A stretch of 23,140 nucleotides of DNA from Pseudohaliea sp964438205 (lineage in GTDB: Bacteria; Pseudomonadota; Gammaproteobacteria; Pseudomonadales; Halieaceae): contig CAYTJQ010000052.1 in assembly GCA_964438205.1 (NCBI GenBank), positions 1-23,140 on the forward strand, given 5' to 3'. Within the stretch, counting starts at the first letter, position 1. Each line of letters begins with the position of its first letter. Of this stretch, positions 16,197 through 23,140 are shown piece by piece. The notes below the pieces were generated by a model. It saw nothing but the letters and a program-made list of their open reading frames with translations, had not been told where the DNA came from and searched no databases. The translations under genes were made by a program, and so were the position numbers.

Positions 16197-17450
16197 ATGC
16201 TGACCCGTCGACGCTTCCTCTATCACGGCTGCGCGGCCAGCGCGGCGACCATGAGCGGAGGCAGCGTGCTGCTCCAGCTCGCCGGCGCCCGCCGCGCCGC
16301 CGCCCAGTCCGTCGGTGACTATCGCGCCCTGGTCTGTGTCCTGCTGGCCGGCGGCAACGACTCCTTCAACATGCTCGTGCCCGACGACAACGAGAGCTAC
16401 GCGGGCTACGCCGCGCTGCGNNNNNNNNNNNNNNNNNNNNNNNNNNNNNNNNNNNNNNNNNNNNNNNNNNNNNNNNNNNNNNNNNNNNNNNNNNNNNNNN
16501 NNNNNNNNNNNNNNNNNNNNCAGATCGAGCAGTGGCAGACGGCGGTCTCCGATGCGCGCATTGCCGAGGGCTGGGGCGGCCGCCTGGCGGACCTGTTCCC
16601 GGAAAGCAATACTGCCAACGGCATCGCCATGAATATCTCCCTGTCCGGCAACAACGTGTTCCAGGGCGGGGCCAGCATCGCGCCCTACGCCGTGACCACG
16701 GACGACGCCGGCGCCGTCAGCCTCGCCGGCTACAACGACGGCACGCCGGGAGGCGACTTCACCCGCGCCGTTGTGGACCAGCTGCTGGCGGCGCCCCAGG
16801 GCGCGCTCCTGCGGCGCGCCTACCGGGACAGCCTCGCCGGGGCAATCGAGGCGCAGCAGTTCTTCAGTGCAGCCCTCGCCGATGCACCGCCGCTGGCGAC
16901 GCCCTTCGCCGGCGATCCCTTCTCGCTGGCGCTGCGGCAGGTCGCGCGGATCGTGGCCATTCGCGACACCCTCGGCGCCTCGCGACAGACCTTCTTCATC
17001 ACGGTGGGCGGCTGGGACCACCACGACGACGTACTGGAAAACCAGGCGGAGATGCTGCCCATGATCGACGGCGGCCTCGCCGCCTTCCGAGACGCCCTGG
17101 CGGAAATCGACATGCTCGATCGCGTCACCACGTTCACGACCTCGGACTTCGGCCGCACCCTGACCTCCAACGGCAAGGGCTCGGACCACGGCTGGGGCGG
17201 CCACCACGTGGTCATGGGCGGCGCGGTGGCCGGGGGCGGGTTCTACGGGGAGTACCCGGACATCTACCCGGGCAACCCGCTGGACGTCGGCCGCGGCAGC
17301 TTCGCGCCGACGCTCTCGGTGGATGAGTACTTCGCCGAGCTGGCGCTCTGGTTCGGCGTCGCGCCGGGGGACCTCGCCACGGTGCTGCCGAACATCGGCG
17401 CCTTCTACAACCCGTCGTCGGGCGCCGCACCGGTCGGGTTTATCGCCTAG
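16197..17450 (+). CDS. DUF1501 family protein, Tat-exported, interrupted by an assembly gap
   Basis: DUF1501 protein (PF07394, alkaline-phosphatase/sulfatase-like superfamily); 417 codons as written including the N run. The N-terminus M-L-T-R-R-R-F-L-Y-H-G is a twin-arginine signal, with cleavage probably after A-A-A-Q. Then come the family features: A-L-V-C-V-L-L-A-G-G-N-D-S-F-N-M, and after the gap Q-I-E-Q-W-Q-T, G-W-G-G-R-L-A-D, T-T-S-D-F-G-R-T-L and D-H-G-W-G-G-H-H. The 100-N gap (16421-16520) keeps frame as written, possibly by chance; family comparison from memory suggests about 70 residues are really missing. GGAG lies eight bases before the ATG, within the end of the DUF1800 gene. The substrate is unknown; a role in handling a secreted or surface product with its DUF1800 partner is inference. 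Confidence 0.9.
   Translation: MLTRRRFLYHGCAASAATMSGGSVLLQLAGARRAAAQSVGDYRALVCVLLAGGNDSFNMLVPDDNESYAGYAALXXXXXXXXXXXXXXXXXXXXXXXXXXXXXXXXXXQIEQWQTAVSDARIAEGWGGRLADLFPESNTANGIAMNISLSGNNVFQGGASIAPYAVTTDDAGAVSLAGYNDGTPGGDFTRAVVDQLLAAPQGALLRRAYRDSLAGAIEAQQFFSAALADAPPLATPFAGDPFSLALRQVARIVAIRDTLGASRQTFFITVGGWDHHDDVLENQAEMLPMIDGGLAAFRDALAEIDMLDRVTTFTTSDFGRTLTSNGKGSDHGWGGHHVVMGGAVAGGGFYGEYPDIYPGNPLDVGRGSFAPTLSVDEYFAELALWFGVAPGDLATVLPNIGAFYNPSSGAAPVGFIA
16421..16520. other. Assembly gap (100 N) inside the DUF1501 gene
   Basis: Exactly 100 N between Y-A-A-L-R and Q-I-E-Q-W-Q of the DUF1501 protein. It is a placeholder; the true length is probably near 200 bases or more, judged from the usual spacing of these motifs. 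Confidence 0.98.
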
Positions 17451-17471
17451 CGTCCCGGCCGCAGCGACCGC

Positions 17472-19157
17472 TCAGGCCACGTGCGGGTTTGCCCGCTCGA
17501 TGAGTGCGGCGACATCGACACCCCGGGGCAACGTGCCGAAATTGCGGTCGCCACTGCCGCCGAGGCGGGAGCGGATAAAGGCATCGGCGACGGCCTCGTT
17601 CCCCGCCTGCAGCAGCAGGCTGCCCTGGGCCACCAGCGCCAGCCGGTCGGCCAGCGATCGCGCGCGGTACTCGAGCTCGTCGCTGTTGCCGAGGGCCACC
17701 TCGAGCTCGGCCACGGCGGCGTCGAGCACCGGGTGGTCGCCCGCGGTCCTCGCCAGTTCGCGATGCCAGGCATCGAGGGCCTCGGGGCTCTTCGCCACGG
17801 CGCGCAGCAGGTCCAGCGCCTGCACGTTGCCGGAGCCTTCCCAGATGGCGTTGATCGGCGCATCGCGGTAGAGCCGCGCGAAGATGAAGTCCTCGGTGAC
17901 GCCGTTGCCGCCGAAGCATTCCATCGCTTCGTACACGTGGAACGGGGTGCGCTTGCAGATCCAGTACTTGCCCGTGGGCAGGCCGAGGCGCAGCAGCAGC
18001 CCCTCGTGCTCGTCGCCGGCAAGGCTACGGTCCAGGGCCTCGCCCATGCGCAGCGTCAGCGCCAGGGACCCTTCCACCTCCAGCTGCAGGTCGGCCAGCA
18101 CGTTGCGCATCAGGGGCTGGTCGACCAGCCGCCTGCCGAAGGCACTGCGGCCCAGCGTGTGGTTCACCGCCTGGGCCACGGCCTGGCGCTGCCCCGCGCT
18201 GGACCCGATCATGCAGTCGAAGCGGGTCATGGCCACCATCTCGATGATCGCCGGCACACCGCGCCCCTCCTCGCCGACCATCCAGCCGAGAGCCCCGCGC
18301 AGCTCGATTTCCGAGGAGGCATTGGCGATGTTGCCCAGTTTGTTCTTCAGGCGCTGCACCTGGATCGGGTTCCTGCTGCCGTCCGGCCGCCAGCGCGGCA
18401 CCAGGAAGCAGGACAGGCCGCCGTCGCTCTGCGCCAGCACGAGGAAGGCATCGCACATGGGCGCCGAAGTGAACCACTTGTGGCCCACGAGCTCGTACTC
18501 GCCGCCGGGGCCGCCGGCGTCGAGGGCCCGGGCGGCCGTGGTATTGGCCCGCACGTCGGAGCCACCCTGCTTCTCGGTCATGCCCATGCCGATGGTCAGC
18601 GCATGCTTCTCCGTAGGCGGCACATTGCGCGGGTCGTAGCCCCGCGCGAGCACCTTGGGCAGCCAGGCATCACCCACGGACGGCGTCAGGCGCAGCGTCG
18701 GCACGGAGGCAAAGGTCATGGTCAGCGGGCAGCCGTGGCCGGACTCCACCTGCGCCTGCAGGTAATACTGCGCGGCCCGGGCCACGTGGGCACCGGGCCC
18801 GGGATCCGTCCAGGGCCGGCTGTGCAGCCCCGCCTCGAGGCCAAGGGCCATGAGCCGGTGGTAGGCCTCGTGGTAGCGCACCTGGTCGACCCGGTAGCCC
18901 TGGCGGTCGTGGCCGAAGAACTGCGGCTTGTACTCGTTGGCGAGAAAGCCCCACTCGATCACCTCGGCGCTGCCGCAGTGCTCGCCGTGGGCCGCCAGGG
19001 TATCCTCCGCCCAGGCCGCGCCGTGGCGCGCCACTCCCTCGCGCAGGGCGCTATCGCCGGCATAGCTGTTGATGTTCTCGAGGGCCTCGGACTGGTTGAA
19101 GACCTCATGCGTATGCGAGAGATGGTCTACGGAGAAGTTGCCGTTATCGGTGGGCAT
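17472..19157 (-). CDS. aidB: Acyl-CoA dehydrogenase family protein AidB
   Basis: 561-residue flavoprotein close to E. coli AidB (541 residues), which is induced in the adaptive response to alkylating agents, binds DNA and has weak isovaleryl-CoA dehydrogenase activity. Matching segments are H-T-H-E-V-F-N-Q at the N-terminus, C-P-L-T-M-T-F-A, I-G-M-G-M-T-E-K-Q-G-G-S-D-V (flavin site), V-G-H-K-W-F, G-G-L-S-C-F-L-V-P, M-T-R-F-D-C and I-W-E-G-S-G-N, whose E440 is the acyl-CoA dehydrogenase-type base. The C-terminus is somewhat longer than in E. coli. The ATG has AGGAG eight bases upstream. No ada or alkB is in the window, so regulation cannot be judged. It is convergent with the DUF1501 gene (21-base gap). 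Confidence 0.92.
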   Translation of the reverse strand: MPTDNGNFSVDHLSHTHEVFNQSEALENINSYAGDSALREGVARHGAAWAEDTLAAHGEHCGSAEVIEWGFLANEYKPQFFGHDRQGYRVDQVRYHEAYHRLMALGLEAGLHSRPWTDPGPGAHVARAAQYYLQAQVESGHGCPLTMTFASVPTLRLTPSVGDAWLPKVLARGYDPRNVPPTEKHALTIGMGMTEKQGGSDVRANTTAARALDAGGPGGEYELVGHKWFTSAPMCDAFLVLAQSDGGLSCFLVPRWRPDGSRNPIQVQRLKNKLGNIANASSEIELRGALGWMVGEEGRGVPAIIEMVAMTRFDCMIGSSAGQRQAVAQAVNHTLGRSAFGRRLVDQPLMRNVLADLQLEVEGSLALTLRMGEALDRSLAGDEHEGLLLRLGLPTGKYWICKRTPFHVYEAMECFGGNGVTEDFIFARLYRDAPINAIWEGSGNVQALDLLRAVAKSPEALDAWHRELARTAGDHPVLDAAVAELEVALGNSDELEYRARSLADRLALVAQGSLLLQAGNEAVADAFIRSRLGGSGDRNFGTLPRGVDVAALIERANPHVA

Positions 19158-19259
19158 GGCGGGCTCCTGCGGGGGGCATTGCGTCGGACCGTAACACGAT
19201 CGTCATGGTACCAGAGCACCAGTGCGCGTGCCCGCCGCCGGTCCCGCCTGCCGCGCCCT

Positions 19260-19610
19260 CTAGCCGCCGTGCTGCGCCGTACCGCAGTGCCAGCAGAAGT
19301 CGAAGGTCGCGGGGCTCTCGCTGCCGCAGCACCGGCAGCGCCAATCCGCCTCCTCGATCGCCGCCTGTGCCCGTTCGATGGCGAGACGCGCGCGTTCCGC
19401 GTCGCGGCTGCGCCGCACCCAGAGCTCGGGCCAGGTGTCGATCGGCGCCAGCTCCCCGGCCGCGCCGGCGGCGTACTCGTTGTGCACGACGCAGGGAATG
19501 CCGAGACGCTCGAGGGCATGGCGAGCCTGGGCCACCAGGAGGGGACTGGGATGGGTGTAGACAAGCTGCACGTCGCGCACCAGGGAGAAGGCTCCCGTCA
19601 TTCTAACCAT
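19260..19610 (-). CDS. DUF2007 protein with C-terminal zinc ribbon
   Basis: Up to 116 residues. The N-terminal 75 residues fit DUF2007 (PF09413), a small ferredoxin-like fold annotated only as putative signal transducing: V-Y-T-H-P-S-P-L-L-V-A-Q-A-R-H-A-L-E, then G-I-P-C-V-V-H-N-E-Y and W-P-E-L-W-V. The C-terminal part holds four zinc-type cysteines in the pattern C-x2-C-x10-C-x2-C, a zinc ribbon. Such fusions are known but their partner is not. The start is uncertain: ATG 19610 and ATG 19601 are both possible and neither has a good Shine-Dalgarno site. The gene is divergent from the beta-propeller gene and follows nothing on its own strand. Confidence 0.75.
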   Translation of the reverse strand: MVRMTGAFSLVRDVQLVYTHPSPLLVAQARHALERLGIPCVVHNEYAAGAAGELAPIDTWPELWVRRSRDAERARLAIERAQAAIEEADWRCRCCGSESPATFDFCWHCGTAQHGG

Positions 19611-19622
19611 CGGGCACGCCGC

Positions 19623-19652
19623 TTGTCGGCCCCCGCTGAAAGCGGCTAGGAT
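19623..19652 (+). promoter_or_regulatory. Candidate sigma-70 promoter for the beta-propeller gene
   Basis: TTGTCG (19623-19628, four of six matches to TTGACA) and TAGGAT (19647-19652, four of six to TATAAT) are separated by 18 bases, and lie 45 bases before the first ATG of the propeller gene. The match is moderate and there is no other support. Confidence 0.3.
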
Positions 19653-19696
19653 TCGTGAACCGACCGCTTACTCCATGACCAAGCTGCTGACCGCCC

Positions 19697-20809
19697 ATGC
19701 TTCGGGGCTTCGCCAGCGGCCCTGGCAGGCAGACCATGGGCTTCACCCTGCTTCGAGAGCTCCGCAACCAGGGCGCACAGAGCCTGCTGCCGGAGGTCGC
19801 TTTCTCACCGGACGGCGCCACCTTTGCCGCCTCGGTGCAGGAACAGAACGAGGTCCGGCTCCATGACACGGCGAGCGGGGCCTGCCTTCGCACCTGGTCG
19901 AACCCGGAGGCCGGTTTCGGCGAACCCCACGGGCTGGTGCTCACGGCGCGCCATCTCCTCGTATCCAACCGGCACTACTTCAGCGCGCCAAGCGACATCC
20001 GCGTGTACCGGCTCGACGCAGCGGATGATTGTCCGGTCGATTGCCTCACCACCCCCTTCCCGGGTCTGGTCGAGGCGCACAGCCTGGCGCTCTCCCGGGG
20101 GCGCCTGCTGGTCACCTACTGCGAGGGCGACGGCAGGACCGGCGGCGTGGTCTGCTACGGCTACGACGACAGCACCGGGAAGCTGGGCAAACCGCTGTCG
20201 GTGGTCGAGGACTGCTTCCGGACCCTCGGGGATCCCAAGGGCGTGAGTTTTCTCGACGGCGGGCGCCGCGCCATCGTCTCCTTCAACTCCCTCAAGACCA
20301 ATCCCGTTCTGCAGGCACTCTGCCTGCGCTACCTGCGCCGCTGGTACCGGAACCGGGACCGGACGGCCGCCAGCATCCTCGAGCATGCCGCGGGTGTCCT
20401 CCGGGGCCGGCCCGTCAATCATCGCAAGCCGCTGCCGATCCTCGAAAATGGCCTGGCCTTTTTCACCATCGATGAAGCGGGCCGACTGGGCCCGGCACCG
20501 GAGCGTGTTCTCCTGCGCGACGCGTTCTGCCGACTGGAGAACGTGCATTGCCAGGGGAATATCTGCGCCGTCGCGGACACGATCAACGGCCAGGTCCAGC
20601 TCTACGACCTCGCTGCGGACCCTGACCTCAGTCATCCGGAGCAGGTCATCCGGGAGGGCGTGACGCTCCCCCACGGCGTCAAGGTCTCACCGGATGGGCG
20701 CACCCTCGTTGTCAGCAACTATGGGCTTCGCACCTGGCGGCAGGAGATCCTCTGGAGCGGCTGGCGCAACCCGCGCCGGGATACGATCTCTATTTACACC
20801 CGGCCCTGA
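19697..20809 (+). CDS. Beta-propeller repeat protein of unknown function
   Basis: 370 residues from the first ATG, 357 if ATG 19736 (M-G-F-T-L-L-R) is used; neither has a clear ribosome site. Blade-like repeats are visible: V-A-F-S-P-D-G-A-T-F-A-A-S near the N-terminus, E-P-H-G-L-V-L-T-A-R-H-L-L-V-S-N, D-P-K-G-V-S-F-L-D-G-G-R-R, and L-P-H-G-V-K-V-S-P-D-G-R-T-L-V-V-S-N near the C-terminus, as in YncE/lactonase-like or WD40-like propellers. Between about residues 200 and 245 there is a basic, Arg-rich stretch (R-Y-L-R-R-W-Y-R-N-R-D-R-T) that does not look like a blade. There is no signal peptide, so a cytoplasmic site is likely. I cannot assign a function. It is convergent with the dehydrogenase gene (17 bases between stops). 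Confidence 0.75.
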   Translation: MLRGFASGPGRQTMGFTLLRELRNQGAQSLLPEVAFSPDGATFAASVQEQNEVRLHDTASGACLRTWSNPEAGFGEPHGLVLTARHLLVSNRHYFSAPSDIRVYRLDAADDCPVDCLTTPFPGLVEAHSLALSRGRLLVTYCEGDGRTGGVVCYGYDDSTGKLGKPLSVVEDCFRTLGDPKGVSFLDGGRRAIVSFNSLKTNPVLQALCLRYLRRWYRNRDRTAASILEHAAGVLRGRPVNHRKPLPILENGLAFFTIDEAGRLGPAPERVLLRDAFCRLENVHCQGNICAVADTINGQVQLYDLAADPDLSHPEQVIREGVTLPHGVKVSPDGRTLVVSNYGLRTWRQEILWSGWRNPRRDTISIYTRP

Positions 20810-20826
20810 CGAGGGCCGACCCGACC

Positions 20827-22014
20827 CTAGCGGCGCTGCACCGAAGGACCGAGCAGCCCGGCGCGAAGGCGCAGCACCCGCCTCAGCAGCGGATTCTGCG
20901 GCCTGCCGGCACCTTTCGTGTACAGATCCTCGCCCCTGAGGAGATTTTCAAGCGGGTCTCCCGCGAGGTAGCGGCGGTAATTGCGAGCGATAATGTCAAC
21001 CTCGGCACGCTCCCGGTCCGCCACCCGCGGTGTCACGTGCGGCGTGAGCAGCACGTTGCTCCGGCGCCAGAGACTGTCCCAGGGCGGCAGGGGCTCCGGG
21101 TCCGCGACATCGAGACCGGCCGCGGCCAACCGCCCGTCGTCCAGGGCCGCCTTCATGGCCCGCGTATCGACCAATCCACCCCTGGCAATATTGACCAGCA
21201 TCGCTCCGGGCTTCAGTGCCTCGAATTGCCCCTCCCCCAGCATCCGGTGGCTGCTGTCGTTGAGCGAGGCTGCCAGCACGAGGACATCGGCTTCGGGCAG
21301 CAGTGTCTCGAGCGCATCTCCCGCCGCCCGGCAGTAGACCGGGATGCCGAGGCCCTCGTCGCCAAGGGCGCGGCGGCGGAAGGCGCGGACCTGCATGCCC
21401 AGCGCCTGGCAGCGCGGCACCAGCGCCCTGGCCGTGTGGCCGAGGCCGACGACAACGACGCTCCGGCCAGCCAGGCCCCGGAGTCGATCGGCGTTGCGCA
21501 AGCCCCATACGCGCCGGCGCTGCGCGGCCAGCAAGGCCTGGCTGTTGTAGGCCAGCGACAGCATGAAAAACAGCACGTGCTCGGCGAGTACCGGTGCCGA
21601 CCGCCCCGACGCCGAGGTGATGTGAAAGGGAGCGCCGACGAGCGCGGGAGACGCACAGCGATCGAGACCACTCTGGTTGCAATGCACCCAGCGCAGTCGA
21701 TCATGCTTGAGCAAGGATTCATCGGCCGTGCCCTCGAGCACCGCGACTTCCGCCTCCACGAGGTGCCGGCGCAGACCGGTGCGATCTTTCGGTGCGAGGA
21801 AAACGGTCTCTGCAGGCTGGAAGAGCGCCTCGAGCCTGCCGCGCTGCGCCTCGCCATAGGGCGACGCCACGACGACGCGGGCCGGCGGAGCGACGGCAGC
21901 GGGCCGCGGTATGTCCGGATCGCGCTCGATGGTTTCCAGGAGCCTGGCCTCCGTAGCAGTGCCGCCGGGCTGGTAACCCGAATGCGGGCCACCAGCTGGC
22001 GGCAAGGCTAGCAC
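20827..22014 (-). CDS. D-2-hydroxyacid dehydrogenase family protein
   Basis: 395 residues from a GTG at 22014; family members are usually 310-330, so the true start may lie nearer the conserved V-V-V-A-S-P-Y-G at about residue 47. The NAD-binding domain carries V-V-V-V-G-L-G-H-T-A (190-195), where the third glycine of GxGxxG is replaced by Ala. The catalytic set is R278 (N-I-A-R-G-G-L-V-D), E307 (D-P-E-P) and H326 (L-T-P-H-V-T-P), all present, so the enzyme should be active. The substrate (glyoxylate, hydroxypyruvate or another 2-keto acid) cannot be told. The C-terminal tail is basic and longer than usual. It lies 51 bases after the phosphatase gene, probably in the same operon. Confidence 0.85.
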   Translation of the reverse strand: MLALPPAGGPHSGYQPGGTATEARLLETIERDPDIPRPAAVAPPARVVVASPYGEAQRGRLEALFQPAETVFLAPKDRTGLRRHLVEAEVAVLEGTADESLLKHDRLRWVHCNQSGLDRCASPALVGAPFHITSASGRSAPVLAEHVLFFMLSLAYNSQALLAAQRRRVWGLRNADRLRGLAGRSVVVVGLGHTARALVPRCQALGMQVRAFRRRALGDEGLGIPVYCRAAGDALETLLPEADVLVLAASLNDSSHRMLGEGQFEALKPGAMLVNIARGGLVDTRAMKAALDDGRLAAAGLDVADPEPLPPWDSLWRRSNVLLTPHVTPRVADRERAEVDIIARNYRRYLAGDPLENLLRGEDLYTKGAGRPQNPLLRRVLRLRAGLLGPSVQRR

Positions 22015-22065
22015 AGAGTCCGGGGCTTCTCCGCGCCGGGGCGGTCCCGGATCGGCCCCTCAAGG

Positions 22066-22998
22066 CTAGAGTTCGGCGAAGGTCGCTCGGAGAAAGCGCT
22101 CGCGGAGCCGCTCGCGGTCCGCCGCGTCCACACCGATGCGCTCGTCGAGGTAGGCCTCGATCGAGCCGAAGTCCTGCTCCACCTGGTCCAGGGCGAAGCG
22201 GAGGAACGGTACGCCATCCTCCGTGAGCAGGGGCTGTGCGGCCCTTGCCTGGTCGCCCTCGCTGTAGCGCAGCATCAGCTGGGCGAAGAAGTTATCGTCG
22301 GCCGCTTCGGCCAGGTCGACGTCGCCGCGCTCCACCTCTGGCCGGCGGTAGCGCGTCGAAACCAGGTAGTCCTGCAGGACCACCTCGCGTGGCACGCCGA
22401 GGGCGAGCAGCAGCAGCGCGGCGCTGAAACCGGTCCGATCCTGGCCCGCCGAGCAATTGACCACCAGCGGCACGTTGTCCGCGAGCAGCTCCGCGAAGAA
22501 GAGCCGCAACTGGGGCTCGAGCTGGGCGGGAAAGCCACGATAGAGCTCACCCATACCGCGGGGCTGGCCGTCGTCCCCCATCATGCGCTCGACGATCTCC
22601 CGCATGCTGTAATCGTGCGCCACCAGTTCGATACCCTGCGCCGTCGCCCAGTGGTTGGGATAGAGCGCCCGCTCTTCGCTGGAGCGCAGGTCGACGACCC
22701 GCTGAAAGCCGAACCGGGCGAGGTACTCCTGGTCCGCCGCGGTGAGGCCGCTCATCACGCCGGAGCGGAACAGCAGGCCGCGACGCACCTGGCGACCGTC
22801 CGCGGTGAAGTAGCCGCCCAGGTCTCGGAAGTTGGAGCCGCCCTCGAGCGGCAGGAGCCGGTCGTAGGCGGCAGTCGGTGCCGCGACGGTCCCGCCATCG
22901 GCGAGCACCGCAACCGGGGGCAAGGCAGCGACAACGGCCAGGACCAGGATCCCCGCGCCGGCGCGCAGGGTTTTCGCAAAGTGCAATACGCACGCCAT
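22066..22998 (-). CDS. Exported tyrosine-phosphatase-like protein (Y_phosphatase3)
   Basis: 310 residues with an N-terminal signal peptide (basic start, then hydrophobic G-I-L-V-L-A-V-V-A-A-L and cleavage near A-V-L-A). The mature part fits PF13350: N-F-R-D-L-G-G-Y at the start, G-L-L-F-R-S-G-V, V-D-L-R-S-S-E-E, and the P-loop N-C182-S-A-G-Q-D-R188-T-G, the C-x5-R signature whose Cys forms the phosphoenzyme. Relatives hydrolyse phosphotyrosine or phosphoinositides; the target here is unknown. The ATG has AGGAG eight bases upstream, which overlaps the stop of the TonB receptor gene, so translation is probably coupled to it. The dehydrogenase follows 51 bases later. Confidence 0.92.
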   Translation of the reverse strand: MACVLHFAKTLRAGAGILVLAVVAALPPVAVLADGGTVAAPTAAYDRLLPLEGGSNFRDLGGYFTADGRQVRRGLLFRSGVMSGLTAADQEYLARFGFQRVVDLRSSEERALYPNHWATAQGIELVAHDYSMREIVERMMGDDGQPRGMGELYRGFPAQLEPQLRLFFAELLADNVPLVVNCSAGQDRTGFSAALLLLALGVPREVVLQDYLVSTRYRRPEVERGDVDLAEAADDNFFAQLMLRYSEGDQARAAQPLLTEDGVPFLRFALDQVEQDFGSIEAYLDERIGVDAADRERLRERFLRATFAEL

Positions 22999-23005
22999 GG
23001 GGCAA

Positions 23006-23010
23006 CTCCT
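23006..23010 (-). promoter_or_regulatory. Ribosome binding site overlapping the receptor stop codon
   Basis: On the minus strand AGGAG shares two bases with the receptor stop TAG (23009-23011) and is seven bases before the phosphatase ATG. This arrangement usually means that ribosomes ending on the receptor mRNA start the next gene. Confidence 0.75.
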
Positions 23011-23140
23011 AGTAGTTGATTCGCAGACCGAGGAGATAGTACCGGCCGAAGCTCTCGGCCTGGTTGATCGTGCCGTTGCCCGCGAAGCGCACGTCCGTCT
23101 CGTCCGTGATGTTGTTCAGGTTGGCGTAGACCGAGGCGCG
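23009..23140 (-). CDS. TonB-dependent receptor, C-terminal end only
   Basis: The last 43 codons of a gene that continues beyond the window; I translated it directly. It contains V-Y-A-N-L-N-N-I-T-D-E and ends F-G-R-Y-Y-L-L-G-L-R-I-N-Y followed by TAG. The N-N-I-T/F-D pattern and the final aromatic beta-strand (R-Y-Y-L-L-G-L-R, ending in Tyr) are the classic C-terminus of an outer-membrane TonB-dependent receptor barrel. The ligand cannot be judged from this piece. Confidence 0.85.
   Translation of the reverse strand, partial: RASVYANLNNITDETDVRFAGNGTINQAESFGRYYLLGLRINY

Noticed and set aside
17481..19649. A very long open frame (over 720 codons) on the plus strand opposite aidB and the DUF2007 gene
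   Set aside because: Both minus-strand genes have clear family motifs and codon bias; long antisense frames are expected when third positions are mostly G or C. The translation is Arg/Gly/His/Gln-rich without motifs.

Overview
The window is GC-rich bacterial chromosome (roughly 70 % G+C by eye) with tightly packed genes and no mobile elements, rRNA, tRNA or CRISPR. Gene content points to a halophilic or marine gammaproteobacterium: an AidB-like dehydrogenase close to the enterobacterial one, tdh and kbl, a DUF1800/DUF1501 secreted pair, a TonB-dependent receptor, and a two-gene locus for the compatible solute glucosylglycerol. The exact family cannot be told from this sequence. Two runs of exactly 100 N (8239-8338 and 16421-16520) show that it is a draft or metagenome scaffold; both gaps fall inside genes. 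No gene-free stretch exceeds about 210 bases.

Layout. 1-1809 (minus): a DUF3445 haem-type N-demethylase-like protein followed by a MenA-like UbiA prenyltransferase. 1881-2396 (plus): ThpR RNA 2',3'-cyclic phosphodiesterase, convergent with metC (2451-3626, minus), which is divergent from a glutathione S-transferase with an unusual C-terminal extension (3754-4710). 4693-7598 (minus): a PaaI-type thioesterase overlapping by ATGA with a lipoprotein zinc metalloprotease. 7799-9804 (plus): the threonine-to-glycine operon tdh-kbl, with tdh broken by an assembly gap. 9993-13702 (minus): a bifunctional glucosylglycerol-phosphate synthase/phosphatase followed by a GH13_18 phosphorylase. 13913-14296 (minus): a MAPEG membrane protein. 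14437-17450 (plus): DUF1800 lipoprotein and Tat-exported DUF1501 protein, the latter with the second gap. 17472-19157 (minus): AidB. 19260-19610 (minus): DUF2007 protein with a zinc ribbon, divergent from a beta-propeller protein (19697-20809). 20827 to the window end (minus): a TonB-dependent receptor (3' end only), an exported CX5R phosphatase and a D-2-hydroxyacid dehydrogenase in a probable operon.

How genes work together. Tdh and Kbl turn threonine into glycine plus acetyl-CoA. The HAD-GT20 fusion and the GH13_18 phosphorylase form a plausible make-and-recycle module for glucosylglycerol, the most coherent small system in the window. The receptor and phosphatase are joined by a Shine-Dalgarno sequence that overlaps the receptor stop codon, suggesting that outer-membrane uptake and dephosphorylation are linked. 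The remainder is mainly housekeeping. I found no clear evidence of a wholly new defence or mobile system; the best leads are the glucosylglycerol module, the receptor-phosphatase coupling, the GST extension and the insert in the propeller protein.
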